From the NCBI RefSeq assembly GCF_000719095.1, contig NZ_JOEH01000027.1, positions 62,001 through 126,000 on the forward strand: a stretch of DNA of 64,000 nucleotides, read 5' to 3'. The translations under genes were made by a program, and so were the position numbers. This document shows, one piece after another, positions 38,976 through 47,540 of this stretch (position 1 is the stretch's first letter; each line of letters begins with the position of its first letter). Below the pieces are notes generated by a model. The model did no database searches. It saw nothing but the letters and a program-made list of their open reading frames with translations, and was not told the origin of the DNA. Source of the DNA: Streptacidiphilus jeojiense (GTDB lineage: Bacteria > Actinomycetota > Actinomycetes > Streptomycetales > Streptomycetaceae).

Positions 38976-39066
38976 CCTGTCCTCCGCCTGTGAGCCGGTG
39001 CCCGTATTTATGAGCCCTTATTTCTTAAAGGACCCTGCACTATGGCGACAGTAGGGGTTTCGCGGA

Positions 39067-39555
39067 TCATTGGTCAAGACCAATGCAGAGGACGTCGCAC
39101 ACGGCAAGATACCGTGTCAAGCCGGTCATTCCGCTTCTCATCATCAGCGCGTGGTTGATCCTGAAGGCCGGCCGGCCGGGCAGTGCGAGCCGTCGCATCA
39201 GCGGCTTGCGGACCTCGACGTCCTCGTCGAACACGGCCACCGCCGCGCCGTCGCCCCTGCTGGTGACGGTCCAGCGGGTGCTTCCTTCCAGGTCCCCGGT
39301 GAGCCGCGCCTCCAGCACTCCGGCCGCCGGATCCTGCCGCGCCTCATGCGCGGTCACATGCAATTCATACGGGAGCAGCGACCGGAACCGCATCGCCCCG
39401 GTGTGCTCGTCGAGCTGCCGGACCTCGCGGATCTCCGGCCACCACACGGGATAGGTACGCGGATCGGACAGCACGTCGTACACCCGCCGCGGCGGCGCGG
39501 GCAGGTCCCAGACGGTGGTGAAGCGGTAGCGGTGCAGAGCGGGTCGAGAGGTCAT
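39067..39555 (-). CDS. SRPBCC-family protein (polyketide cyclase/START-like)
   Basis: A 162-residue protein with FTTVWDLPAPPRRVYDVLSDPRTYPVWWPEI, the standard start of the SRPBCC fold, and RSLLPYELHVTAHEAR. These bind hydrophobic ligands or act as small hydrolases or cyclases. Its stop codon is adjacent to the GntR operator, so the operator sits at its very 3' end. It is followed by the GntR gene on the same strand after 91 bases. Confidence 0.88.
   Translation of the reverse strand: MTSRPALHRYRFTTVWDLPAPPRRVYDVLSDPRTYPVWWPEIREVRQLDEHTGAMRFRSLLPYELHVTAHEARQDPAAGVLEARLTGDLEGSTRWTVTSRGDGAAVAVFDEDVEVRKPLMRRLALPGRPAFRINHALMMRSGMTGLTRYLAVCDVLCIGLDQ
39068..39085. promoter_or_regulatory. dre-like palindrome upstream of the GntR gene
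   Basis: CATTGGTC and GACCAATG are 8-bp arms around AA. The core TGGTC-N2-GACCA is the DasR/HutC operator core (TGGTCTAGACCA) with only the centre altered. It sits 93-110 bases before the GTG of the GntR gene, and is very near the 3' end of the SRPBCC gene. The function as a GntR operator is inferred. Confidence 0.65.
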
Positions 39556-39679
39556 GCACCGAAGTCTCGCGGCTGCGGGCGGCCCCGCGGAGGCGGCGTG
39601 CGGCGTCAGCGGTAGCGTGCAACCGAACCGTCTGCCGTCACCGTTCGTCGTCCGAACCTGATCCGTCCGGGAGCACCCC

Positions 39680-40219
39680 ATGACCGAACCCGTAGCCCGA
39701 CCGCTGATCGCCGCCGTCGCCGGACGCACCCCGGAGGTGGACGAGCAGGCGTTCGTCGCCCCGACCGGGACGGTGCTGGGCTCGGTGCGCCTGGCCGCCG
39801 GGTCCAGCGTCTGGTACGGGGCGGTGCTGCGCGGCGACTGCGAGACGATCACCCTCGGGGTGGACAGCAACATCCAGGACAACTGCTCGGTCCACGCCGA
39901 CTTCGGCTTCCCGGCCACGGTCGGCGCCCGGGTCTCGGTGGGCCACAACGCCGTGCTGCACGGCTGCACCGTCGAGGACGACTGCCTGGTCGGCATGGGC
40001 GCCACCGTCCTCAACGGCGCGGTCGTCGGCGCGGGTTCGCTGGTCGCCGCGAACGCGCTGGTGCCGCAGGGGATGCGGATCCCGCCGGGCTCGCTGGTGG
40101 CGGGCGTCCCGGCGAAGGTCAGGCGCGAACTGACCGACGAGGAGCGCGCCCACATCCAGCTCAACGCCGAGTGGTACACCGCCCTCAGCGGTCAGCACCG
40201 CGAGGCGTTCGGCGGCTGA
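39680..40219 (+). CDS. Gamma-class carbonic anhydrase family protein
   Basis: A 179-residue left-handed beta-helix of hexapeptide repeats (for example VLGSVRLAAGSSVWYGAVLRGD). Zinc ligand histidines are in CSVHADFGF and GHNAVLHGC, as in YrdA/Paay-type gamma-CAs. Many members are zinc proteins of uncertain activity. It is convergent with the Nif11-like pair and 30 bases away. Whether it belongs to that cassette is unknown. Confidence 0.92.
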   Translation: MTEPVARPLIAAVAGRTPEVDEQAFVAPTGTVLGSVRLAAGSSVWYGAVLRGDCETITLGVDSNIQDNCSVHADFGFPATVGARVSVGHNAVLHGCTVEDDCLVGMGATVLNGAVVGAGSLVAANALVPQGMRIPPGSLVAGVPAKVRRELTDEERAHIQLNAEWYTALSGQHREAFGG

Positions 40220-40249
40220 AGCCGAGCAGTGGACGGGGCGCGCCCGCGG

Positions 40250-40552
40250 TCAGGGCAGCAGCGCGGTGTCCTGGAGGGCCGGCAGCAGGTCGAGCACCAG
40301 GTACTCGAGGTAGTAGCGCCCCCACATCACGTGCCACAGCGAGAACCGTTCGCTGAACGGCTCGTGGCGGCGGTCGGCCAGCTTCTCCTCCAGGCTCCAG
40401 ATCAGGCTGTCGAACTGCGCCTCGGTGAAGGGCAGCCCCAGCACGGCGGCGGCCTCCAGCACCTCCGCCTTGCTCAACGGCTGCAGCCGCTCCAGGAGTT
40501 CGGGCTGTTCCCCGAGCCGGCCGAGGAACTCGACGACGTTGTTCTCGCTCAC
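40250..40552 (-). CDS. Nif11-like small protein B
   Basis: A GTG start overlapping the upstream stop codon (GTGA) gives 100 residues. Residues ~5-58 resemble a Nif11 domain (NVVEFLGRLGEQPELLERL, then EVLEAAAVLGLPFTEAQF). The tail has FSLWHVMWGRYYLEYLVL, a pattern shared with protein A. No obvious core peptide with Ser/Thr/Cys clusters is present, unlike classical Nif11 RiPP precursors. Its role is unknown. Confidence 0.72.
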   Translation of the reverse strand: MSENNVVEFLGRLGEQPELLERLQPLSKAEVLEAAAVLGLPFTEAQFDSLIWSLEEKLADRRHEPFSERFSLWHVMWGRYYLEYLVLDLLPALQDTALLP

Positions 40553-40884
40553 TTCGCCTCCCCCGCACCCGGAGTCGCCAGTTGGGCGAGTTCCTCGGCC
40601 GTGTGTCGACTGATCAGGTGCCGCACCACGTAGTCCAGGTGTCGGCGTCCCCACATGGAGCGCCACAGGCTGCTGCTGCCGTCGAACGCCTCGTTGTCCT
40701 TCTTGATGATGACGTTCGCCTCCAACTGCCCGACCACGCTCTCGATGTCGGGCACGTTGAACGAGTAGCCCTCATTGCCGCTGTGGAAGATGAGCTGGGC
40801 GAGGCTGTAGCGGTCGTAGCGGGCCAACCGCTGCGGGTCGTCCCCGACCTCCGAGAGGAACCGCAGGAAATCCGTTTGGGACAT
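40549..40884 (-). CDS. Nif11-like small protein A
   Basis: Starts at ATG 40884 after an AAGGAGA ribosome-binding site and is 111 residues. The Nif11-type N-terminus reads MSQTDFLRFLSEVGDDPQRL, with GNEGYSFNVPDIESV replacing the usual AxxxGYxFTxxEL. The tail SLWRSMWGRRHLDYVV matches protein B. It is the first gene of the pair. Two coupled paralogs suggest a heterodimer or paired substrates. It is divergent from the aldehyde dehydrogenase gene. Confidence 0.72.
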   Translation of the reverse strand: MSQTDFLRFLSEVGDDPQRLARYDRYSLAQLIFHSGNEGYSFNVPDIESVVGQLEANVIIKKDNEAFDGSSSLWRSMWGRRHLDYVVRHLISRHTAEELAQLATPGAGEAK

Positions 40885-41467
40885 GGTGGCCTTCTCTCCT
40901 TCTTCTGCGTGTGCGCTTCTCTGACACCCTCCAGCCAACGTCAGATGTCCGGCCGGCGGACCGACAGGCCGGTCGGGAACGGCACTTACCGGATTGAGCG
41001 GATGCATTGCGGCAAGTCGGCAGCGGGTGGCCGGCGGGCCGGGGGCCCGACGGGGACCCGCACCGGGCCGGCCGGGACGCCGCGGCCGGCAGGACGTGCC
41101 GGAGCAAACGGAACGACCTGACGCAGTACCCGGCGATCCGGTTCCCCGCCCGCCCACCAGCTGCACCGCGGCCGAGGATGGGGTGAAGTCTGCGGTGCCT
41201 CCTGCGCCGCGACCCGAGCCCCTGACCACCTGGCAGCCAGGCACGTCACGACGGTGCCGCGCGAACGGCTGGAAGGCGGCTGCCACCTGAGAACGGAGAG
41301 CCCCGATGGAGACTCATCCGCCGGAGACCGGCCACCGGGCCGGTGCCGTGCAGACCAGGCACCTGTCGCCGGGGCCCCCGCCCCCGGGAACGCGTACCTC
41401 GTGCGACCTCACCCCGGTGGTGTCCGGTCGCTGACGGCCGGTCACCACATTCACCGAAGGAGAGAGC
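40885..41467. other. Intergenic region between the Nif11 pair and the aldehyde dehydrogenase
   Basis: About 580 bases with both promoters. The only coding candidate I see is a 42-codon ORF at 41306-41434 on the plus strand, described separately. The rest is very GC-rich with no clear palindromes. Confidence 0.5.
41306..41434 (+). CDS. Candidate 42-residue Pro-rich peptide ORF
   Basis: The ATG at 41306 has GGAGAG seven bases upstream. The peptide includes LSPGPPPPGTRTSCDL, with one Cys and no signal peptide. It stops 33 bases before the aldehyde dehydrogenase ATG. The good ribosome-binding site and position support it, but it has no recognised relative and could be a chance ORF or a leader peptide. 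Confidence 0.35.
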   Translation: METHPPETGHRAGAVQTRHLSPGPPPPGTRTSCDLTPVVSGR

Positions 41468-42955
41468 ATGTCCATCACCGAAGCACGCCCCCACCTCCGT
41501 ACGGTCCGACCCGGTCAGCTCTTCATCGACGGCGCCTGGGCGGACGCGGCCGAGGGCCGCACCATCCCGAACCTCAATCCCGCCGACGGCACCGTGACCA
41601 CCCAGGTGGCCGCGGCCGATCCGGCCGACATGCAGCGCGCGGTGCGAAGCGCCCGGCGCGCCTTCGACGAGGGACCCTGGCCGCGGATGTCCGCACACGA
41701 ACGGGGTCGGGTGCTGCTGCGCGCCGCCGAGCTCATCGAACGCGACGCCCAGGAGATCGCCTTCCTGGAGACCATCGACATGGGCAAGCCGATCAGCGTC
41801 TCCTCCGGCATCGACCTGCCCTTCGTCACCCAGGCGTACCGGTACTTCGGCGGTCTCGCCGCCCATCTGGACGGGGCGACCCGGTCCACCGGCACCCCGA
41901 CCTTCGCCTACACCCTGCACGAGCCGGTCGGTGTGGTCGGCGCGATCACGCCGTTCAACTTCCCGCTGATCCTCTCCACCAGCAAGCTCGCCCCCGCCCT
42001 GGCGGCCGGCAACACCGTGGTGCACAAGCCCGCCGAGCCGACGCCGCTGACCGCCCTGAAGATGGCCGCGCTGCTGGCCGAGGCGGGCCTCCCCGAAGGC
42101 GTGCTGAACGTGGTGACCGGCCCCGGTCCCGAGCTGGGCCAGACCCTGGTGGACGACCCGGGCGTCGACAAGATCGCGTTCACCGGGTCGACCGCGGTCG
42201 GCCAGTCGATCATCCGCGCGGCGGCCGCGACCTTGAAGAAGGTCACCATGGAGCTGGGCGGCAAGTCCGCGAACATCCTCTTCGCCGACGCCGACCTGGA
42301 CCGGGCCGTGGACGACGCCTTCTGGGCCGCCTTCTTCAACACCGGCCAGTACTGCATGGCCGGCACCCGACTGCTGGTGCAGCGTTCCGTCCTGGCCGAG
42401 GTGACCGAGCGCCTGGTCGCGCAGGCCGAGGCGGTCACCCCCGCCGACCCGCTGCTGGACACCACCTGGTTCGGGCCGATCGCCCACCAGGCCCAGTACG
42501 ACAAGGTCGTCGAGTACGTCGGGATCGGCCAGGCCGAGGGCGCCCGCCTGGCCACCGGAGGCACCGCCTTCCACAACCCGGATCAGCCCGACGGCCTCTA
42601 CTGGCGGCCGACCATCTTCACCGACGCCACCCCCGACATGCGCATCTCCCAGGAGGAGATCTTCGGCCCGGTACTCACCGTCCTGCCGTTCGACACCGAG
42701 CAGGAGGCGGTCGCCCTGGCCAACAGCACCAAGTACGGTCTGGCCGCCGGTGTGCACACGCGCGACGCCAAGCGGGCCCACCGGGTCGCCGGGGCGCTGG
42801 CCGCGGGCACCTGCTGGGTCAACACCTACTCGCAGTTCGACCCCAGGATGCCGATGGGCGGCTACAAGCACTCCGGCTACGGCCGCGAGTTCGGACCCGA
42901 GAGCATGCACAACTACACCCAGGTCAAGAGCGTCTGGATGGACTTGCGGGAGTAG
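41468..42955 (+). CDS. NAD(P)-dependent aldehyde dehydrogenase
   Basis: A 495-residue ALDH superfamily enzyme. The catalytic Cys is in NTGQYCMAGTR and Glu in MELGGKSAN; the NAD pocket includes ITPFNFPLILSTSKLAPALA and FTGSTAVG. It oxidises an aldehyde to the acid. It begins after AAGGAGAG and is the first gene of the ALDH-LtrA pair (the LtrA GTG is 3 bases past the stop). The aldehyde is unknown. Confidence 0.95.
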   Translation: MSITEARPHLRTVRPGQLFIDGAWADAAEGRTIPNLNPADGTVTTQVAAADPADMQRAVRSARRAFDEGPWPRMSAHERGRVLLRAAELIERDAQEIAFLETIDMGKPISVSSGIDLPFVTQAYRYFGGLAAHLDGATRSTGTPTFAYTLHEPVGVVGAITPFNFPLILSTSKLAPALAAGNTVVHKPAEPTPLTALKMAALLAEAGLPEGVLNVVTGPGPELGQTLVDDPGVDKIAFTGSTAVGQSIIRAAAATLKKVTMELGGKSANILFADADLDRAVDDAFWAAFFNTGQYCMAGTRLLVQRSVLAEVTERLVAQAEAVTPADPLLDTTWFGPIAHQAQYDKVVEYVGIGQAEGARLATGGTAFHNPDQPDGLYWRPTIFTDATPDMRISQEEIFGPVLTVLPFDTEQEAVALANSTKYGLAAGVHTRDAKRAHRVAGALAAGTCWVNTYSQFDPRMPMGGYKHSGYGREFGPESMHNYTQVKSVWMDLRE

Positions 42956-42958
42956 CAC

Positions 42959-44224
42959 GTGCGGATACCTTCCAACCCGCCGCCGCCCGCGCCGGTCTCC
43001 GAGAGGAGTCCGGCACGCGGTGCGGCCGAGCCCGCACCGCGCGGGCGCGCCGCGTTGCGGCCCATGGTGGCCCGCGACCCCGCCGAGGAGCACCGGGTCT
43101 CCACGCCGCTTGAATGCCTGTTCGATCTCTGCTTCGTCGTGGCCGTCTCCCAGGCGTCCACCCAGTGGCGCCACGCCCTGGCCGCCGGGCACCTGGGCAC
43201 CGGACTGGCCGGCTACACCGCCGTGTTCTTCGCGATCTGGTGGGCCTGGATGCACTTCACCTGGTTCGCCTCCGTCTACGACAACGACGACCTGCTCTAC
43301 CGGGCCACCACGCTGGTCCAGATCACCGGCAGCCTGATCCTGGCCGCCGGCATCCCGCTGGTGTTCGCGCACGGCGACTTCACCGTGCTGGCCGTCGGCT
43401 GGGGCATCCTGCGGCTGGGCCTGATCGCCCACTGGCTCCGGGCGGCCCGGGAGTACCCCGTGGGCCGCAGCATCGCGCTGCGCTACGCGGGCGGCCTGGC
43501 GCTGTGCTGGGCCGGTTGGATGCTGCTCCTGGTCGCCGGCAACCGGCTGTGGCCCGAGCTCGCACCGGTCATGGTGCTGGCCGAGCTGGCCGTCCCGCTG
43601 CTGGCCCGCCGCGCCGGAGCCAACCCCTGGCACCCCCGCCACATCGCCGAGCGCTTCGGCCTGTTCACGCTGATCGTGCTCGGCGAGTCGGTGCTCGCCT
43701 CCACGGGCGCGCTGCAGGCCGCGCTGGACGGCACCCGTTCCGGGGAGCTCGACGAGACGGCCGTCGGCGGACTGCTCACGCTGTTCTCCATGTGGTGGCT
43801 GTACTTCGCCCGTCCCGCACACCGCTTCCTGCACTCCAGCCGGATCGGGTTCGCCTGGGGGTACGGACACCTGCCCGTCTTCTCCGCGGCGGCGGCCGTG
43901 GGCGCCGGGCTCGCTGCCAACGTCGACCGCACCACCGGGCACTCCGTGCTCAGCGCGCACCAGGCGGGTGCGGTCTTCACCGTCCCGGTCGCCCTGTTCG
44001 TCGCCGCCGTCTGGGTGCTGCAGCTCCGCCCGCACCACGCCGCCGCCGGCAGCCCGTTGTTCGCCCTCGCCGCCCCGGTCATCGCCGGGCTGGGGTTCAC
44101 ACCGCATCCCATCCTCGGCACGGGGATCGCGATGACCGCGCTGACGGGTCTGCTCGTGGTCACCTCCGGGCCCGCCCCCGGGGCCGTCCTGATCGCGGAA
44201 CCGGACGACGACGTGTCGGACTGA
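42959..44224 (+). CDS. Low-temperature-requirement A (LtrA) family membrane protein
   Basis: A GTG start 3 bases after the aldehyde dehydrogenase gives 421 residues. After a 45-residue Pro/Ala-rich cytoplasmic leader, about ten to eleven helices follow. The LtrA motif is STPLECLFDLCFVVAVSQAS near the start and the ERFGLFTLIVLGESVLAST block is in the middle. First described in Listeria as needed for growth in cold, the molecular function is not known. Translational coupling suggests a common task with the dehydrogenase. Confidence 0.9.
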   Translation: MRIPSNPPPPAPVSERSPARGAAEPAPRGRAALRPMVARDPAEEHRVSTPLECLFDLCFVVAVSQASTQWRHALAAGHLGTGLAGYTAVFFAIWWAWMHFTWFASVYDNDDLLYRATTLVQITGSLILAAGIPLVFAHGDFTVLAVGWGILRLGLIAHWLRAAREYPVGRSIALRYAGGLALCWAGWMLLLVAGNRLWPELAPVMVLAELAVPLLARRAGANPWHPRHIAERFGLFTLIVLGESVLASTGALQAALDGTRSGELDETAVGGLLTLFSMWWLYFARPAHRFLHSSRIGFAWGYGHLPVFSAAAAVGAGLAANVDRTTGHSVLSAHQAGAVFTVPVALFVAAVWVLQLRPHHAAAGSPLFALAAPVIAGLGFTPHPILGTGIAMTALTGLLVVTSGPAPGAVLIAEPDDDVSD

Positions 44225-44381
44225 CAGCCCCGGCGCCGGGGCGCCGGGGCCCGACCTGCCGAAGTACCCGCAGGAAATCCCGTGAATCGCGGTCGGCTCG
44301 TGCTCCGACCGGGCCCGGCCGTCCCCGCTGAACTAGACAGGAACTGACCCGCCATCACCCGTACCCAGTGAAAGGCACACC

Positions 44382-45395
44382 ATGACCACCTTCGACTTCT
44401 TCGAACTGGGCGACTTCTCCCTCGCCGGCGGGGCGACCGTGCCCGACGCCAAGCTCGCCTACCGGACCCTGGGCACGCTGAACGCCGCCAAGGACAACGC
44501 CATCCTCTTCCCGACCTTCCTGGCCGCACCGCCGGAGGCACTGGACGTCTGGATCGGCGAGGGGCGCCCGCTGGACCCCACGAAGTACTTCATCATCCTC
44601 CCCGGCCACTTCGGGCTGTCCCCGAGCACCTCGCCGGAGAACACCCCGGCTCCGTTCGAGCGCGGCGCCTTCCCCGCGGTGCACATCAGCGACGACGTGA
44701 TCGCCCAGCACCGGCTGGTCACCGAGAAGTTCGGCATCAGTGAACTGCAGCTCATCCTGGGCTGGTCGGTCGGGTCCCTGCAGATCTGGGAGTGGGCCGT
44801 GCGCTTCGCGCCCATGGTCAAGCGGCTGGCCTCGATCGCGGGATCGCCGCGGCCCCGGCCCTGGACCAAGCTGTGGCTGCGCTACGCCGTCGAGGAGCAG
44901 ATCACCAGCGACCCGGCCTGGCAGGGCGGGTTCTACCCGAGCATCGAGTCGGTCCAGGCCGGCCTGCGCCGGGTCGGCCGGGTCACCGCCATCACCGCAC
45001 CGACCACGGGCTTCTACCGGGAGGGCGAGGAGCTGTGGCGGCCGCTCGGATTCAGCTCCGACGGCGACGTCGTCAGCCGCCTGTTCGAGGGCCTGTTCAT
45101 CGGCCAGGACCCCAACGGCGTCATCGCCCAGGCGCGCAAGGCCGCGCTCGCCGACCCGGCCCACGGCGGGGAACTCGCCGACGCCCTGGGCGGCATCACC
45201 GCCAAGACCCTGGTCGCCGGCTTCACCGGCGACTTCCTCTTCCCCCCGGAGGAGAGCCGCCGCGCCGCTGCGCTGGTGCCCGGAGCGAAGTACCAGGAGA
45301 TCCCCAGCTCCTACGGACACCTGGCCACCTTCGCCCTGTCCGAGCAGGACGTGAAGAACGTCGACCAGTTGCTGCGCGACCTCCTCTCCGACTGA
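44382..45395 (+). CDS. Alpha/beta hydrolase of the homoserine acetyltransferase (MetX)-like group
   Basis: A 337-residue protein with the MetX-like N-terminus (LAYRTLGTLNAAKDNAILF, ILPGHFGLSPSTSPENTP). Nucleophile Ser is in LGWSVGSLQ, Asp in GFTGDFLFPPEE, His in SSYGHLATF. MetX proteins usually have GGSxGG; here GWSVGS suggests another acyl transfer or hydrolysis reaction rather than homoserine acetylation. It follows the LtrA gene after 157 bases containing a self-complementary CCCCGGCGCCGGGG (44228-44241). Confidence 0.85.
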   Translation: MTTFDFFELGDFSLAGGATVPDAKLAYRTLGTLNAAKDNAILFPTFLAAPPEALDVWIGEGRPLDPTKYFIILPGHFGLSPSTSPENTPAPFERGAFPAVHISDDVIAQHRLVTEKFGISELQLILGWSVGSLQIWEWAVRFAPMVKRLASIAGSPRPRPWTKLWLRYAVEEQITSDPAWQGGFYPSIESVQAGLRRVGRVTAITAPTTGFYREGEELWRPLGFSSDGDVVSRLFEGLFIGQDPNGVIAQARKAALADPAHGGELADALGGITAKTLVAGFTGDFLFPPEESRRAAALVPGAKYQEIPSSYGHLATFALSEQDVKNVDQLLRDLLSD

Positions 45396-45444
45396 GCGCC
45401 GTCCCCGTGCCCGCGCAGCAGACCCGAGGAGAGGAGACTCCACG

Positions 45445-47076
45445 ATGACAGAACTGACCCGACGACACTTTCTGGGCACCTCCGCCGCAGGCGGAGCGCT
45501 GGCCCTGGCGGGCGCCGGCATCGCCAGCCCGGCGGCCGCGGCCGACTCCACCAGCACCACCGGCAGCGCCGTCGCGGTCCCGGGCGAGGTCACCGTGCAG
45601 CCGGGCGACCCCGGCTACGGCTACCTGACCACCCGTGGCCTGAACCGGCGCTTCACCGGCGCACCCGCCCGGATCAACCAGGTCTTCACCGCCGACCAGA
45701 CCCGCCAGGCGGTCCAGCAGGCCGTCGACGCCGGGCAGCAGATCGCGGTCCGCAGCGGCGGCCACTGCCTGGACGCCCTGGTCGACAACCCCCAGGTGAC
45801 GGCGCTCATCGACGTCTCCCAGCTGAACGCGATCGGCTACGACCCGGTCCACCAGGCGATATCGATCCAGGCCGGCGCCCAACTCGGCGTTGCGTACAAG
45901 CAGTTGTACCTCGCCTACGGGATGGTGGCCCCGACCGGCTCCTGCCCCACCGTCGGGGTGGCGGGATTCACCACGGGCGGCGGCTTCGGCCCGCTCTGCC
46001 GTGACCAGGGACTGGTCGTCGACCACCTCTACGGCGTCGAGGTGGTCACCGTCGACCGGAACGGACAGGCCCACCTGCAACTGGCCACCCGCAGCAGCAC
46101 GGACCCCAACCGGGATCTGTGGTGGGCGCACACGGGCGGCGGCGGAGGAAGCTTCGGCGTCGTCACCCGCTTCCTGTTCCGCTCCCCGCAGGCCACCGGT
46201 GCCGGCCCGGCCGGCCTGCTGCCCACCCCGCCCAAGGCGGTGATCACCGCCACCGTGGTCTGGCCCTGGTCCGGCCTGACCGAGACGGCGTTCGAACGCC
46301 TGGTGGCCAACCACGGCGCCTGGCACGCCGCCAACAGCGCCCCGGGCACCCCCTACCGCACCCTCTACAGCGAGTTCGCGCTGACCTGCCGCAACGCCGG
46401 AGTCATCGCCCTGGTGGCTGAGATCGACGCCGGCGTGCCCGGCGCCCAGAACCTGATGAACTCCTATCTGGGCGCCGTCAGCCAGGGGGTGAGCGCCCCG
46501 AGCAGCACCTCGACGGCCACCATGAACTGGCTGACCGCCCGGATGGCCGGCCTCTACCCGGAGGCACCCGCCTCCGACAACCGCAGCAAGAGCAAGGGCT
46601 CCTACCTGCGCCGCCCCTTCACCGCCGACCAGGCGGGCACGCTCTACCAGTACCTGAGCGCTCCCCCTGCGAACGCCATCACCACCCTGGTGGTGTACGC
46701 CTACGGCGGCCAGGTCAACAGCGTCGCGCCCGCCGCCACGGCCGTGGCCCAGCGGGACTCGATCCTGAAGACCCTGTTGGTCACGGCGTGGGCCGACCCC
46801 GCGGACGACGACACCAACGTCGCCTGGACCCGGTCCTTCTACCAGGACCTGCACAGCGCCACCGGCGGGGTGCCGGTGCCCGCCACGGCGACCGACGGCT
46901 GCTACATCAACTTCCCCGACACCGACCTGGCCGATCCCGCACAGAACACCTCGGGGACGTCCTGGCAGACCCTCTACTTCAAGGACAACTACCCGCGCCT
47001 GCAGGCCGTCAAGGCCGGCTACGACCCGACCGACCAGTTCCACCACGCCCTCTCCGTCCGACTGCCCAACGGGTAG
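45445..47076 (+). CDS. Tat-exported FAD-dependent oxidoreductase (berberine bridge enzyme-like)
   Basis: Residues 1-35 form a twin-arginine signal (TRRHFLGTSAAGGALALAG, cleavage near PAAAAD). The FAD domain has RSGGHC, whose His forms the 8-alpha bond, and SCPTVGVAGFTTGGGFGPL, with a Cys at the position that forms a second covalent bond. The C-terminal BBE-type end has KAGYDPTDQFHHALS, the flavin-contacting motif. It probably oxidises an extracellular alcohol, sugar or phenol using O2. The 543 residues are normal. Confidence 0.92.
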   Translation: MTELTRRHFLGTSAAGGALALAGAGIASPAAAADSTSTTGSAVAVPGEVTVQPGDPGYGYLTTRGLNRRFTGAPARINQVFTADQTRQAVQQAVDAGQQIAVRSGGHCLDALVDNPQVTALIDVSQLNAIGYDPVHQAISIQAGAQLGVAYKQLYLAYGMVAPTGSCPTVGVAGFTTGGGFGPLCRDQGLVVDHLYGVEVVTVDRNGQAHLQLATRSSTDPNRDLWWAHTGGGGGSFGVVTRFLFRSPQATGAGPAGLLPTPPKAVITATVVWPWSGLTETAFERLVANHGAWHAANSAPGTPYRTLYSEFALTCRNAGVIALVAEIDAGVPGAQNLMNSYLGAVSQGVSAPSSTSTATMNWLTARMAGLYPEAPASDNRSKSKGSYLRRPFTADQAGTLYQYLSAPPANAITTLVVYAYGGQVNSVAPAATAVAQRDSILKTLLVTAWADPADDDTNVAWTRSFYQDLHSATGGVPVPATATDGCYINFPDTDLADPAQNTSGTSWQTLYFKDNYPRLQAVKAGYDPTDQFHHALSVRLPNG

Positions 47077-47094
47077 CCGACGGCGGCGGCACGA

Positions 47095-47144
47095 ACAGTG
47101 GCGCGAGCAGGACCCGATCACCGGGGTCCTGCTCGCGCCACTGT
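47095..47144. terminator. Strong bidirectional terminator, 21-bp perfect stem
   Basis: The arms 47095-47115 and 47124-47144 are perfectly complementary over 21 bp with an 8-base loop (ACAGTGGCGC...GCGCCACTGT). It lies between the convergent FAD oxidase and the small protein gene. Confidence 0.88.
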
Positions 47145-47153
47145 CGTCGTGCG

Positions 47154-47540
47154 TCAGGCGGATTCGGTCTGCGGCGACCGGCTGACGCGGGTGCCGTTCA
47201 CCACGGTGTTGACCGTCTTGGCGAAGGCCCCCTCCTGGTCGTACACCTGCGACTTGCCCCGGCTGGCGAAGGTGTCCCCGTCCAGCTCCATGTGCTGGTC
47301 GATGAGGACGTGTCCGGGCAGGCCCGGTCCCTCCTGGTACACCTCCTTCCCCACCCAGTGGACGCTGTTGCCCTCCGCACTCCAGGTGCCCGTCGCCCGG
47401 CTCACCGGCGTGGTGATGCCCAGCGTGCCGTCCGCGCTGAGCGACATCGTCGCGGTCGGGAACGACGTCCCGTCCACCGTCACCTCCGCCGACCAGGTCC
47501 CGACCGGCAGGTCCGTCGCCGTGCTCGTCTGATCCGACAT
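47154..47540 (-). CDS. Small protein of unknown function, beta-rich
   Basis: A 128-residue protein starting MSDQTSTATDLPVGTW after AGAAGGG. It looks beta-rich with alternating WSAEVTVDG, GTWSAEGNSVHWVG and DGDTFASRGKSQVYD, like a small lipocalin-like or calycin barrel. There is no signal peptide, no cysteine, and a plausible interior for a hydrophobic ligand. I do not recognise a named family. Convergent with the oxidase. Confidence 0.65.
   Translation of the reverse strand: MSDQTSTATDLPVGTWSAEVTVDGTSFPTATMSLSADGTLGITTPVSRATGTWSAEGNSVHWVGKEVYQEGPGLPGHVLIDQHMELDGDTFASRGKSQVYDQEGAFAKTVNTVVNGTRVSRSPQTESA

Noticed and set aside
41246..44107. 953-residue open frame antisense to the aldehyde dehydrogenase and LtrA genes
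   Set aside because: No recognisable domain; both plus-strand genes have intact catalytic or family motifs.
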